Made by a program: the position numbers and the translations under genes. Below, in pieces: positions 37,791 to 47,186 of a DNA stretch of 64,000 bases (within the stretch, counting starts at the first letter, position 1; the number at the start of each line of letters is the position of its first letter). The DNA comes from Streptomyces reniochalinae (GTDB taxonomy: Bacteria; Actinomycetota; Actinomycetes; Streptomycetales; Streptomycetaceae). The stretch is taken from positions 124,001 to 188,000 of the forward strand of contig NZ_QOIM01000057.1 in NCBI RefSeq assembly GCF_003323735.1, read 5' to 3'. Under the pieces are notes generated by a model that saw only the letters and a program-made list of their open reading frames with translations, had not been told where the DNA came from and did not search any database.

Positions 37791-40466
37791 TCAGTTCACG
37801 ACGGCCCTGCGGGCGGAACGGCTGACGTCGTAGACCCCGGGCACGCGGCGCATCGCGCGCATCAGCGCCGGCAGCCCGGCGGCGTCGGGGAGTTGGAGGG
37901 TGTAGGTGTGCCGCACCCGCTGTTCGCGCGGCGGTTCGACGTCGGCCGCGACGACCGCCGCGCCGTGCACCGCGATGGTCTCGGTGAGGTCGGCGAGCAG
38001 CCGGGGGCGTCCGAACGCCTCGGCCCGCAGTGTCACACGGCATCCGGCCGCGCCCTGCTCCCAGCGCACCGGCAGGGGCAGACGGCCGTCCGAGGCCATC
38101 CGCGCCACCGACTGGCAGCTGTCCCTGTGGACTGTGACGGCCCCGCCGCGCACGGGGAATCCGGTCACCGCGTCGGTCGGCACCGGAGTGCAACAGCGGG
38201 CCAGCCGTACCGGCGTGTCCGGACGTCCAGGCACCACCGGAACGTTCTCCGCGTACCGCTCGCCCCGGTGCCCCGCGCGCCTGCCGGACCGCTCCCCTCG
38301 CGCCCCCCGCACGGTGTGTTGCGCGGTGGCGTCACGACGGGCCTCCCCGGCGCCTTTGGCGGGGACCGCGCTTCGCCCCGCCGCGGTGGGCGCGGGGCCG
38401 ACACCCGTGCGGGAGGCCGCTTTCGCCTCAGGGGCGGCAGCGCGGGCCGTGTCCGCCGCGGCTTCCGGGTCCGAGCCGGCGGCGGAGTGGGAGCCCGGGG
38501 CGGGGGCGGTGCCGATGCCGGCGTCGTCGGTGGCGCCCGCGTGCGGCGGCGGCTCCGCGACCGCCCCCGCGTGCACAGCGGCATCCAAGTCCGTACCCAC
38601 GCCCACTGGTGTGTCCGCGTCCGTGGCGGGTCCCGCGGCCGTGTCCACGTCCTGGCTCGCCCCCGGGGCAGCGTCCGGGGCCGCTTGCGCGTCCCCGTCA
38701 GCCTCCGTGCGGAGGCTGGAGTCGGCGGCCGTACGGCGGTCGGAGTTACCGGCCGTACTGAAGCCGGAATTGCCGGCCGTACGGAAGCCGGAAGGACGCG
38801 TCACGTCGTCGGCGGCGGTGACGCGGGGCTCGGCGGCCGTCCCGTCCGCGGCGGCCTGCGCCGCCTCGCCGTGGGCCGCCAGCCACTTCCGAATGGCGAT
38901 CCGGGCAGACGGCGTCCTGACGTGGTCGAGCCACTGCGGAGACGGCCCCGACGGGCTGCCCTGGCTGGGCTCCAGGAAGAGCTGGAGCGCGTCTCCGTCC
39001 AGCAGCACCGTGGTGAGGGCGGCCAGCCGTCCGTTGACGCGCGCCCCGATGCAGCGGTGTCCGTCCTGGCCGAGCCGGGCGTAGGCCGCGTCGACACAGG
39101 TGGCGCCCGCGGGCAGCGGCAGCGGGCCGGACCCGAAGTCCTCTGTGCCGGGGACCGCGCAGTAGACGGTGATCTCCAGATCCTGCGCCAGCTCGTCGCG
39201 CAGTTCCTGCCAGAAGGTGTTCGGGTCGGGGGCGTCGCTCTGCCACTCCAGGAGGCGCGAGAGCCAGCCCGGCCGCGTCGGGTCGACGCGCTCCCCCGTA
39301 CCGTCCCCTTCGGCCGCGGAACCCGTCCCCACGGCACCGGCCCCTGCGGCTCCCTCATGGGCCGCCTCCGCCGTGGCGGCAGCGTGGGGGTCGCCCAGGG
39401 CGATGACTCCGGTCTCGGCCACCTGGTGCATGCGCCGGGTACGCACCAGGACCTCTGCGACCCGGCCGTCCTCGTCGGCGATCGCGGTGTGCAGCGACTG
39501 GTAGAGGTTGAACTTGGGAACGGCGATGAAGTCCTTGAACTCGGACACCAGCGGGGCGAAACAGGTGTGCAGCTCGCCGAGGGTGGCGTAGCAGTCGGCG
39601 TCCTCGTCCACGAGGACGAGCAGGCGCGCGAAGTCGCAGTCGCCGAGCTGGCCGCGTTTGAGGCGCAGCCGGTGGACCGAGACGGTGTGGCGGGGGCGGA
39701 TGAGCACCTGGGCGACGACCCCGGCGTCCCGCAGCGTCCGGCGCACCTGGGCGGCGAGTCCGGTCAGCGGGTCGGGGCGCGTGTTGTGCTCGCGGATCAA
39801 CTCGCGGGTGCTGCGATGCTCCTCCGGCCGCAGCACCGCGAAGACCAGATCCTCCAGCTCGCTCTTGAGGGCCTGGATGCCGAGCCGTTCGGCGAGCGGA
39901 ATGAGCACGTCGCTGGTGACCTTGGCGATGCGGACCTGTTTCTCGCGCCGCATGACGCCGAGGGTGCGCATGTTGTGCAGCCGGTCGGCCAGTTTGATCG
40001 ACATGACGCGTACGTCGTTGCCCGTGGCGAGCAGCATCTTGCGGAACGTCTCGGGCTCCGCGGCCGAGCCGTAGTCGACCTTCTCCAGCTTGGTGACGCC
40101 GTCCACCAGGTAGCACACCTGATCGCCGAACTCGCTGCGCACCTGGTCGAGCGTGACCGCGGTGTCCTCGACGGTGTCGTGCAGCAGCGACGCCGTCAGG
40201 GTGGTGGTCTCCGCACCGAGCTGGGCGAGCAGAAGGGTGACCGCGAGAGGGTGCGTGATGTAGGGCTCGCCGCTCTTGCGCATCTGCCCGCGGTGGGAGG
40301 ACTCCGCCAGTACGTACGCCCTGCGCAGGGGACGCAGATCGGCGCGCGGATGGTGGGCCCTGTGCACCTTGGCGACGTGCTCGATGGCGTCCGGCAGGGA
40401 GTCCCTCGGCGCGGCGCCCAGCAGTGCCACTCTGCTCAGCTTCCGCAGACCGCGCACCGCGCTCAT
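37791..40466 (-). CDS. rshA: RelA/SpoT homologue RshA with long internal insertion
   Basis: RSH proteins make and break the alarmone (p)ppGpp. The 891-residue protein has an N-terminal HD hydrolase domain with an intact signature (SHRGQMRKSGEPYITHP, LLHDTVEDT, KLADRLHNMRTL). The synthetase domain is recognisable (FKDFIAVPKFNLYQSLHT, EVLVRTRRMHQVAE) but departs from consensus: NGYQ is NLYQ, EVQIRT is EVLVRT, and the basic SIYRKM-type segment is SVHRLR. A TGS-like region and then about 230 low-complexity residues follow, including 8-residue repeats (GFRTAGNS, GFSTAGNS). An ACT-type domain ends the protein (LADLTETIAVHGAAVVAADV). The ATG at 40466 follows GGGAGG. It is best viewed as a hydrolase-biased second RSH. 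Confidence 0.93.
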   Translation of the reverse strand: MSAVRGLRKLSRVALLGAAPRDSLPDAIEHVAKVHRAHHPRADLRPLRRAYVLAESSHRGQMRKSGEPYITHPLAVTLLLAQLGAETTTLTASLLHDTVEDTAVTLDQVRSEFGDQVCYLVDGVTKLEKVDYGSAAEPETFRKMLLATGNDVRVMSIKLADRLHNMRTLGVMRREKQVRIAKVTSDVLIPLAERLGIQALKSELEDLVFAVLRPEEHRSTRELIREHNTRPDPLTGLAAQVRRTLRDAGVVAQVLIRPRHTVSVHRLRLKRGQLGDCDFARLLVLVDEDADCYATLGELHTCFAPLVSEFKDFIAVPKFNLYQSLHTAIADEDGRVAEVLVRTRRMHQVAETGVIALGDPHAAATAEAAHEGAAGAGAVGTGSAAEGDGTGERVDPTRPGWLSRLLEWQSDAPDPNTFWQELRDELAQDLEITVYCAVPGTEDFGSGPLPLPAGATCVDAAYARLGQDGHRCIGARVNGRLAALTTVLLDGDALQLFLEPSQGSPSGPSPQWLDHVRTPSARIAIRKWLAAHGEAAQAAADGTAAEPRVTAADDVTRPSGFRTAGNSGFSTAGNSDRRTAADSSLRTEADGDAQAAPDAAPGASQDVDTAAGPATDADTPVGVGTDLDAAVHAGAVAEPPPHAGATDDAGIGTAPAPGSHSAAGSDPEAAADTARAAAPEAKAASRTGVGPAPTAAGRSAVPAKGAGEARRDATAQHTVRGARGERSGRRAGHRGERYAENVPVVPGRPDTPVRLARCCTPVPTDAVTGFPVRGGAVTVHRDSCQSVARMASDGRLPLPVRWEQGAAGCRVTLRAEAFGRPRLLADLTETIAVHGAAVVAADVEPPREQRVRHTYTLQLPDAAGLPALMRAMRRVPGVYDVSRSARRAVVN

Positions 40467-40629
40467 GGGCACCTCCCGCTCCTGCCGCGCCCCCGGGCCG
40501 GGGCTGTGATGCTACCGACCCCACCACGCGCCCCTGACCGACTCCGGCTCAGGGTGAGCCGTATCACCCCATCGTGCGACGCCGCGCGGTCGGCGTCGTA
40601 CCGCCGCCCCTGCCTCGCGGCGGCCACCC

Positions 40630-41514
40630 TTACGCCAGCAGGGCGGGGTCGATCCGGCCCTCGGCGACGATCACGGCGGGGCCGGTCATCTCGATCTCCC
40701 CGTCGGCCCGCTCGGTGATCTCCAGACGTCCGCCGGGCACCTCGACCGTGTACGTCACAGGGGCGCCGTCCTCGCGCGGGTCGAAACCGTCTCTGCGGGC
40801 GGCGGCCACCATCACGGCACAGGCGCCGGTGCCGCAGGAGCGCGTCTCGCCCGCGCCTCGTTCGTGTACCCGGAGCGCGACGTGCCGCGGGCCCCTGGCC
40901 ACGACGAACTCGACATTGACACCGTCGGGGTAGGCGGTCGCCGGCCACACCTCGGGGGCGTCCAGCAGCCGCCCCGCCTCCGCCAGGTCCGCCACGAAGG
41001 CGACGGCGTGCGGGTTGCCCATTCCGACCTTGCGCACCGGCCAGGTGCGCCCGGCGGCATGCACGGTGATCTCGCCGTCCGCCCCATCCCGGGCTTCGGG
41101 CAGCTCGGCGCTGCCCATGCCGACGGTGACGTCGCCGCCGTTCTTGGCGATGTGGGCCCGGCGTACACCCGCGCGGGTCGCGAGCGCGACGTCACCGGGC
41201 TCGGCCAGCCCTGCGCGCTCCAGGTAGCGGGCGAAGACCCGGGCGCCGTTGCCGCACATCTCGGCGACGGAGCCGTCGCTGTTGCGGTAGTCCATGAACC
41301 ACTCGGCGTCGCCGGCCATGGACCTGGCCTCCGGATGCGCCGCCGCGCGGACGACGCGGAGCACGCCGTCGGCACCGATGCCCGCCCTGCGGTCGCACAG
41401 CCGTGCCACCGCCCGCGGGGACAGGTCGAGCACGCCGTCCGGGTCCGGAATGATCACGAAGTCGTTCTCGGTGCCGTGGCCTTTGAGGAACGGCACACCT
41501 GGTGCGCTGGTCAC
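40630..41514 (-). CDS. dapF: Diaminopimelate epimerase
   Basis: DapF converts LL- to meso-diaminopimelate. Streptomyces walls contain LL-diaminopimelate, and meso-DAP is the lysine precursor. The 294-residue protein carries both catalytic cysteines: AEMCGNGARVFARY and RSCGTGACAV. The substrate-binding MDYRNSDGS and VGMGNPHAV segments are also present. The GTG at 41514 (TSAPGVPFLKGHGTENDFV) matches the family start. It follows the membrane-protein gene and miaA on the same strand. Confidence 0.97.
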   Translation of the reverse strand: MTSAPGVPFLKGHGTENDFVIIPDPDGVLDLSPRAVARLCDRRAGIGADGVLRVVRAAAHPEARSMAGDAEWFMDYRNSDGSVAEMCGNGARVFARYLERAGLAEPGDVALATRAGVRRAHIAKNGGDVTVGMGSAELPEARDGADGEITVHAAGRTWPVRKVGMGNPHAVAFVADLAEAGRLLDAPEVWPATAYPDGVNVEFVVARGPRHVALRVHERGAGETRSCGTGACAVMVAAARRDGFDPREDGAPVTYTVEVPGGRLEITERADGEIEMTGPAVIVAEGRIDPALLA

Positions 41515-41736
41515 ACCGCCGATCGTACGGGAGGCGTGGCCGAAGCGCGGAACGGGCCGAGCCGCCGTGCTTCCGCAGGTCAGGTCACCTGGCGGACTGG
41601 CCGGATCGGGTCGCCGGCCGTACCTGGCGCTGGCGGGTCTGTGGCGGCCGTGCCGGAGCCGTTGGCGGCCCCCAAGGGTCCGCGGGGTCCGTGCCCGGTC
41701 GGTAACGCCCCGCAAGGGCGCGCGGGCCCTGCCCGG

Positions 41737-42402
41737 TCAGTGGCGGAGACGGTCGATGCGCCACACGGCGAGCACCACGAGGGTGCACAGCACCACGGCG
41801 TAGCAGAGGACCACCCGCCAGTCGGGACGTCCGCCCGAGCCGCGCGCCGGGAGCCCCGGCCAGGTGTGCCCCACCCTGCGGGCCGCCATCACGCCCCAGC
41901 CCGCCGCGCAGCCGCACAGCAGGAACCCGAGCATGGAGACCACGGCGCCCGAGCTGCCGCCCGGCTCGAAAGCCAGCGGGAAGGCGAACATCAGCGAGCC
42001 GAGAGCGCCGAGGATCACGATGGGGGCGAGCTGCCACAGGCGCAGCTTGCGCTGCGGCCGCAGCTCGTGCGGCTCGACCGGCGGGCCGGCGGCCATGGAG
42101 TCCTCCCCCGTCGCCTCCTGCGCCGGGTCGGCGACGCTGTCCGGGACGGCCGAGCGCTCCGGGACGGCGATGCGGTCCTCGTCAGCGTCACGGTCGGGGT
42201 CGGTACCGCTCTCCGGAGCGGAGCCGGCCGGTGCGCCGGGAGCGGACGGCCGGTCGGAGGCGGACGGCCGGTCGGGGCCGGGCGACCGCTCGGGGCCGGC
42301 CTCCGGTTCCCGCTCGCCCCGCTCGGTGTCAGCGAAGGACTCGCGGTCGGCACAAGGCCCGGTGTCCGCCGCCGAGGAGTTGTCGCGAGGGCCGGCCTCC
42401 AT
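41737..42402 (-). CDS. Hypothetical membrane protein with disordered N-terminus
   Basis: A 221-residue protein of unknown function. Residues 1-110 are highly charged and disordered (Asp/Glu/Pro/Arg/Ser-rich). Residues 120-215 hold three or four hydrophobic segments, including LWQLAPIVILGALGSLMFAF, VVSMLGFLLCGCAAGWGVM and VVLCYAVVLCTLVVLAVW. The ATG at 42402 lies 10 bases after GGGAGG; a GTG two codons earlier is also possible. It lies 108 bp after miaA on the same strand and 222 bp before dapF, so the three may form one operon. Confidence 0.75.
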   Translation of the reverse strand: MEAGPRDNSSAADTGPCADRESFADTERGEREPEAGPERSPGPDRPSASDRPSAPGAPAGSAPESGTDPDRDADEDRIAVPERSAVPDSVADPAQEATGEDSMAAGPPVEPHELRPQRKLRLWQLAPIVILGALGSLMFAFPLAFEPGGSSGAVVSMLGFLLCGCAAGWGVMAARRVGHTWPGLPARGSGGRPDWRVVLCYAVVLCTLVVLAVWRIDRLRH

Positions 42403-42510
42403 TGCCACACGCCCTCCCAACTCCGGTTTTATGGATCCCAACGATGGACGATAATGGCACGCCCGCGGTAACGGGACGGTTGCGCAGGGCTTCCCGATGC
42501 CATCACGTGA

Positions 42511-43482
42511 TCAGGCTGTAACCGCGCGCGTCAGCAACGCCAGCGCCGCACCCGGCAGTTCCCGCCTGTCGGCAGCCGCACCACTGAGCCAGTTCACCCG
42601 TGGATCGCGGCGAAACCAGGAATCCTGGCGGCGCGCGAAGCGCTTGGTGGCGCGGATGGTGACCTCGCGCGCCTCTTCGAGGGAACACTCGCCCGCGAGG
42701 GCAGCGAGAACCTGTTGGTATCCGAGGGCACGAGGGGCCGTGCGCCCCTCCCGCAAACCCCGCTTCTCCAGCTCCCGCACCTCGTCGACCAGCCCGGCCT
42801 CCCACATCAGGTCCACGCGGCGGGCGATCCTCTCGTCCAGCTCCGGCCTGGCGACGTCGACGCCTATCTGCACGGTCTCGTAGACGGACTCGTGGCTCGG
42901 CAGATGCGCCGTGAACGGTCGCCCGGTGATCTCGATGACCTCCAGGGCGCGGACGATGCGGCGGCCGTTGCCGGGCAGGATCGCCCGGGCCGCCTGAGGG
43001 TCGGCCGCGGCCAGGCGGGCATGGAGCTCGCCGGAGCCCCGCTCGGCCAGTTCCGCCTCCAGCCTGGCCCGCACCCCGGGGTCGGTACCGGGGAACTCCA
43101 TCGCGTCGAGTGCCCCGCGGACGTACAGGCCCGAGCCGCCGACCAGCACGGGCACCCGCCCCTGGGCGCGCAGCCTGTCGATCTCGGCTCGGGCCATCCG
43201 CTGGTACTCCGCGACGCTCGCCGCCTCGGTGACGTCCCAGATGTCGAGCAGGTGGTGCGGCACGCCCTTCCGCTCCGGCAGGGTCAGCTTCGCGGTGCCG
43301 ATGTCCATCCCGCGGTACAGCTGCATCGAGTCGGCGTTGACGACCTCGCCGCCCAGCTCTTGGGCGAGGAAGACGCCCAGGTCGGACTTGCCGGCCGCGG
43401 TGGGCCCCACGACGGCGACGACGGGCGGCGCGTCCTGCGGGGGAACCGGCGAGGTGGGCGGGGTGGCGGCATGGACGTTCAC
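42511..43482 (-). CDS. miaA: tRNA dimethylallyltransferase
   Basis: MiaA attaches a dimethylallyl group to A37 of tRNAs that read UNN codons. MiaB later adds a methylthio group. The 323-residue protein has a P-loop GPTAAGKSDLG (about 26-36), the family motif NADSMQLYRGMDIGTAK, VGGSGLYVRGAL, and RRIVRALEVIEITGRP. The C-terminal part contains APRALGYQQVL and the tRNA-binding FARRQDSWFRRDPRV. The GTG at 43482 has a weak ribosome site but fits family length. Confidence 0.96.
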   Translation of the reverse strand: MNVHAATPPTSPVPPQDAPPVVAVVGPTAAGKSDLGVFLAQELGGEVVNADSMQLYRGMDIGTAKLTLPERKGVPHHLLDIWDVTEAASVAEYQRMARAEIDRLRAQGRVPVLVGGSGLYVRGALDAMEFPGTDPGVRARLEAELAERGSGELHARLAAADPQAARAILPGNGRRIVRALEVIEITGRPFTAHLPSHESVYETVQIGVDVARPELDERIARRVDLMWEAGLVDEVRELEKRGLREGRTAPRALGYQQVLAALAGECSLEEAREVTIRATKRFARRQDSWFRRDPRVNWLSGAAADRRELPGAALALLTRAVTA

Positions 43483-43664
43483 CCGTCAAGTCTCGCAAAC
43501 CTGGTTGCGGCTTCTCGAACGAGCGACGTGACGCGGCATCTTCGGGGTCGTTGCCCGATGCGAGGTTCCGACAGCCGGTTTCCGCACCGGTGCCCTGGGG
43601 CGACGCAATGGGACGCTCCGCGAGGCGCGGGATTTCGCCCACACGAGTATGGTCTGGAGTAGAT

Positions 43665-44105
43665 ATGGGCGTGTTTGCGAAGATTCTCCGTCGTTCGTCC
43701 ACCAAGTCAACACAGGACGCTTCCGAGGCCACCCCCGCGGAGGAAGCCGGAGCAGACACCTTCGCTCAGCGCGGAGCGCGGGACGGATCCGGACCAGACG
43801 GAACCGGATCGGGCGGGACCGGATCGGGCGACACCGGGCCGACGGGACCGGGTGCGGTGGCCGAAGGCGAGCAGAGTTCGGGGGAAAGGTCCTCCCGCGA
43901 GAGCCCGCCCGAGCGCAACTCCGCCCATACCGCTCCCCCGGCGCCCGAGAGCACCGGGACGAGCGGCGACGAGCCGGCGGCGGACGGCAGGGAGAGCAGG
44001 TCGGCGGCTAGGGTCGAGAACAGCGAGGGGACCGTCGGCATCCCCAAGCAGCAGTCAGCCGACGAGGCCGCCGACAGCGAGACCGGGGACAACGCCCGCA
44101 ATTAG
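43665..44105 (+). CDS. Small acidic hypothetical protein
   Basis: A 146-residue protein that I cannot place in a family beyond likely Streptomyces conservation. It starts with a short basic/hydrophobic segment (MGVFAKILRRSS) and continues with Gly/Ser/Glu/Asp-rich disordered sequence. The conserved-looking end reads GTVGIPKQQSADEAADSETG. The ATG at 43665 follows GGAG at good spacing. It lies 45 bp before the antitoxin-like gene on the same strand and is divergent from miaA. Confidence 0.7.
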   Translation: MGVFAKILRRSSTKSTQDASEATPAEEAGADTFAQRGARDGSGPDGTGSGGTGSGDTGPTGPGAVAEGEQSSGERSSRESPPERNSAHTAPPAPESTGTSGDEPAADGRESRSAARVENSEGTVGIPKQQSADEAADSETGDNARN

Positions 44106-44150
44106 ACCGTGCGGCCCCCGCCCGCACGGCATGGCAGGAAGGTGACCGCG

Positions 44151-44423
44151 ATGGGCTTCATGGACAAGGTCAAGGGCATGCTGGGCCAGCATGGCGACAA
44201 GGTCCAGCAGGGGCTGGACAAGGCGGCGAAGGCCGCCGACTCCAGGACCAAGGGCAAGTACAGCAGCCAGATCAGCAGCGGAACCCAGAAGGCCAAGGAC
44301 GCCGCCCAGCGGCTGGCCGACGAAGGCCGCGGCCAGGGAGACCAGGGCGGCTCGGGAGGTGGCCCGACAGGCGGCGGGAGCGGTTCCGGTCCGACGGGCG
44401 GCGGGAGCAGCACAGGCCACTGA
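44151..44423 (+). CDS. MT0933/Rv0909-like putative antitoxin
   Basis: The 90-residue protein matches the actinobacterial MT0933-like antitoxin family: MGFMDKVKGMLGQHGDKVQQ, KAADSRTKGKYSSQI and AAQRLADEGRG. It is a short amphipathic helical protein with a Gly/Ser-rich tail. The ATG at 44151 follows AAGGTGA. No toxin gene is next to it: the next gene is a divergent enzyme-like protein. Antitoxin function is by family name only. Confidence 0.85.
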   Translation: MGFMDKVKGMLGQHGDKVQQGLDKAAKAADSRTKGKYSSQISSGTQKAKDAAQRLADEGRGQGDQGGSGGGPTGGGSGSGPTGGGSSTGH

Positions 44424-44625
44424 GCCACGCCTCCAGCGCCCCGGGGTGCCAACGGGCACCGGCCGGGCTCCGGCGCCTCGCAGCGGCCGCACGGGCTGCC
44501 GCAGCACTACGACAGCGGCGCGGCCGGGGTGTGGAGCGCACCCTCGGCCGCGCTGTGTGTGGGCCGGTTCCGATCCGCTTCCGGCCGCCACGGGCAGGCG
44601 CAGGGCCCGGAAGAGGTCGGGGTGG

Positions 44626-45333
44626 TCACGACCAGCCGGCGACGATGTATCCGACTCCGTAGGGCGCCTCGTCGTACAGGAGACGTCCGGCCAGCCCGGA
44701 TCCCCGCGCGGCACCGGCGAGCGTCTGCCAGGAGGAGCGTCCGGCCGCGCCGAGGTCGTAGGCCAGCTCCTCGTCCAGTGCGAGCAGGGCCTCGGTGTCG
44801 GCGGCGCCCAGGGCCCGTGCGGCCTCTGCGTCGAACGCGGCGGCGCGCTCGTCGAAGTAGCCGGGGGCCTTCAGTGTGCGGCAGTTGCTGGCGTCGCCCA
44901 TGACGAGCAGGGCGACACGGTCCGCGCTCGCCGCCAGTTCCTCACCCGCCTCCTGGCAGCGGGCCCGCGTCAAGGGCTCACCGACGCCGAGCCCTTCCAC
45001 AGGGCAGCTCGTCCAGTCCGTACGGTCCAGCAGCCAGGCGCCGACCGCCAGGGACGGCGGAAGGTCGCGCCGGGCGGGCTCCCCCTTGCCGAGGCTCACT
45101 TCGAGATTGACGCCGAACCCGGCGAACGAGCCGCGGGCGCCCTGGGGATGGGCACCCCGACCGGCCTGTTCGGCGGGGCCGATCACGTGGAGCCGGTCGG
45201 GACGGGCAGCCGCCAGGACGCCGATGGCGTCGTAGCAGGCGGCGCGGGCGGCGTCCATCTCGGGGGCGGCACCGCCCGCGACCTCGGGTACGAGCAGCGG
45301 GGGGCAGGGGCATACTGCTGCGGCGACAAGCAT
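44626..45333 (-). CDS. Class III extradiol dioxygenase (LigB-like) domain protein
   Basis: A 235-residue protein resembling the small LigB/MEMO-type domain family of actinobacteria. It starts with a strand holding CPCPPLLVPEVAGG, where related enzymes carry metal-binding residues, and contains VALLVMGDASNCRT and DEELAYDLGAAGRSSWQTL. The expected His-rich metal site is not obvious, so true dioxygenase activity is doubtful. It often sits next to miaB in Streptomyces, as here, 213 bp downstream of it. The ATG at 45333 has no strong ribosome site. Confidence 0.75.
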   Translation of the reverse strand: MLVAAAVCPCPPLLVPEVAGGAAPEMDAARAACYDAIGVLAAARPDRLHVIGPAEQAGRGAHPQGARGSFAGFGVNLEVSLGKGEPARRDLPPSLAVGAWLLDRTDWTSCPVEGLGVGEPLTRARCQEAGEELAASADRVALLVMGDASNCRTLKAPGYFDERAAAFDAEAARALGAADTEALLALDEELAYDLGAAGRSSWQTLAGAARGSGLAGRLLYDEAPYGVGYIVAGWS

Positions 45334-45546
45334 GGCGCGCAGCTTAAGTGCCCGCACACCACTTCCCACCCAGCCCGGGCCGAGACTCACCCGCGCGTGC
45401 GAGAACCCCATGAACGGGTGACGGCATGAACGGGTGGACGGCCCGGCAGCGACGTGCGCGCCCCATCTCGCCCGCGCGGAGCGAGGGTTGCGGCCGGCGG
45501 TTCAGGCGGGTGCGGGCCCGTGGGTCAGGCGGACGCGGTCCGCGGT

Positions 45547-47091
45547 TCAGGCAGGGCAGCAGCCGCCGGTGGCCGCGGACTGCGGATCGGGGACGCCGAC
45601 CGTGGGCAGGCCGAGCATCACGCCGCTGCCCTGCTGCCCCGGGGCGGCCTCGGCCGCGGTACGGCGCTCCCAGGCGTCGCCCGCGCGCGTGCGGCGCACC
45701 GCCTTGGCGGGGCCCTCGGCGAGCAGGTGGTGGGGCGCGGCGTAGGTGATCTCGACCGTCACCATGTCGCCGGGACGCACCGGTTCCTGCGGCCGGGTGA
45801 AGTGCACCAGCCGGTTGTCGGGGGCACGGCCCGACAACCGCTGGGTGGCGTCGTCCTTGCGGCCCTCGCCCTCGGCGACCATCAGCTCCAGGGTGCGGCC
45901 GACCTGCTTCTTATTCTCCGCCCAGGAGATCTCCTCCTGGAGTTCCACGAGGCGTTCGTAGCGCTCCTGGACGACCTCCTTGGGGATCTGCCCGGCCATG
46001 TCGGCGGCGGGCGTACCGGGACGCTTGCTGTACTGGAAGGTGAACGCCTGGGCGAACCGGGCCTCACGGACGACGTGCAGCGTCTCGGCGAAGTCCTCCT
46101 CGGTCTCGCCGGGGAAGCCGACGATGATGTCGGTGGAGATCGCGGCCTCGGGGATGGCGGCGCGGACCTTCTCGATGATGCCGAGGAAGCGCTCCTGCCG
46201 GTAGGAGCGGCGCATCGCCTTGAGCACGCGGGACGAGCCGGACTGGAGCGGCATGTGGAGCTGCGGCATCACGTTGGGCGTCTCGGCCATGGCGGCGATG
46301 ACGTCGTCGGTGAAGTCGCGGGGGTGCGGCGAGGTGAAACGGACGCGCTCCAGCCCGTCGATACGGCCACAGGCGCGCAGCAGCTTGCTGAAGGCCTCAC
46401 GGTCACCGATGTCGGAGCCGTAGGCGTTGACGTTCTGGCCGAGCAGGGTGATCTCGGTGACGCCCTCGTCGACCAGTGCCTCGATCTCGGCGAGGATGTC
46501 ACCGGGCCGGCGGTCCTTCTCCTTCCCGCGCAGCTGCGGGACGATGCAGAAGGTGCACGTGTTGTTGCAGCCCACGGAGATGGACACCCAGGCCGCGTAG
46601 GCGCTTTCGCGGCGGGTGGGCAGCGTGGAGGGGAACGCCTCCAGGGATTCGGCGATCTCGACCTGCGCCTCGCTGCGCAGCCGGGCCCGCTCCAGCAGCA
46701 CGGGTAGCTTGCCGACGTTGTGGGTGCCGAAGACGACGTCGACCCAGGGGGCCTTCTTGACGATGGTGTCGCGGTCCTTCTGGGCCAGGCAGCCGCCGAC
46801 GGCGATCTGCATACCGGGACGCGCGGCCTTCTTCGGAGCGAGTTGGCCGAGGTTGCCGTAGAGCCGGTTGTCGGCGTTCTCGCGGACGGCGCAGGTGTTG
46901 AAGACGACGACGTCTGCGGCGTCGGCGTCCTGGGGCGCGCGTACGTATCCGGCGCCCTCCAAAAGTCCCGCCATCCGCTCGGAGTCATGGACGTTCATCT
47001 GGCACCCGAAGGTGCGCACCTCGTACGTCCCCTTGACGTCCTGGACGGCCGTGTGGACGTCCGCTGTCTGACTCCGGTCGCTACTGCTCAT
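45547..47091 (-). CDS. miaB: tRNA-2-methylthio-N6-dimethylallyladenosine synthase
   Basis: MiaB is a radical-SAM methylthiotransferase that modifies the A37 base prepared by MiaA. The 514-residue protein has the N-terminal cluster cysteines in TFGCQMNVHDSER, FNTCAVRENAD and GGCLAQKD. The radical-SAM motif is GCNNTCTFCIVPQLRG. The middle region has GQNVNAYGSDIG and VGFPGETEEDF, and the TRAM domain lies at the end (LMVAEGEGRKDD). The last residues contain a Cys pair (GGCCPA), unlike the E. coli protein. The ATG at 47091 is the family start, with weak ribosome site. Confidence 0.97.
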   Translation of the reverse strand: MSSSDRSQTADVHTAVQDVKGTYEVRTFGCQMNVHDSERMAGLLEGAGYVRAPQDADAADVVVFNTCAVRENADNRLYGNLGQLAPKKAARPGMQIAVGGCLAQKDRDTIVKKAPWVDVVFGTHNVGKLPVLLERARLRSEAQVEIAESLEAFPSTLPTRRESAYAAWVSISVGCNNTCTFCIVPQLRGKEKDRRPGDILAEIEALVDEGVTEITLLGQNVNAYGSDIGDREAFSKLLRACGRIDGLERVRFTSPHPRDFTDDVIAAMAETPNVMPQLHMPLQSGSSRVLKAMRRSYRQERFLGIIEKVRAAIPEAAISTDIIVGFPGETEEDFAETLHVVREARFAQAFTFQYSKRPGTPAADMAGQIPKEVVQERYERLVELQEEISWAENKKQVGRTLELMVAEGEGRKDDATQRLSGRAPDNRLVHFTRPQEPVRPGDMVTVEITYAAPHHLLAEGPAKAVRRTRAGDAWERRTAAEAAPGQQGSGVMLGLPTVGVPDPQSAATGGCCPA

Positions 47092-47186
47092 GCCACAAGG
47101 GTAGGCGTTCTCACAGACGCCCTCGGCCGGGTGGGACAGGCGCACCAGGCGACCGCCGGGACACTGTGAGGCAGATCACCGCTCGG

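Noticed and set aside
37563..40718. A 1051-residue open frame opposite rshA
   Set aside because: It is a reverse-strand shadow of the RSH gene; its composition reflects the complementary codons.
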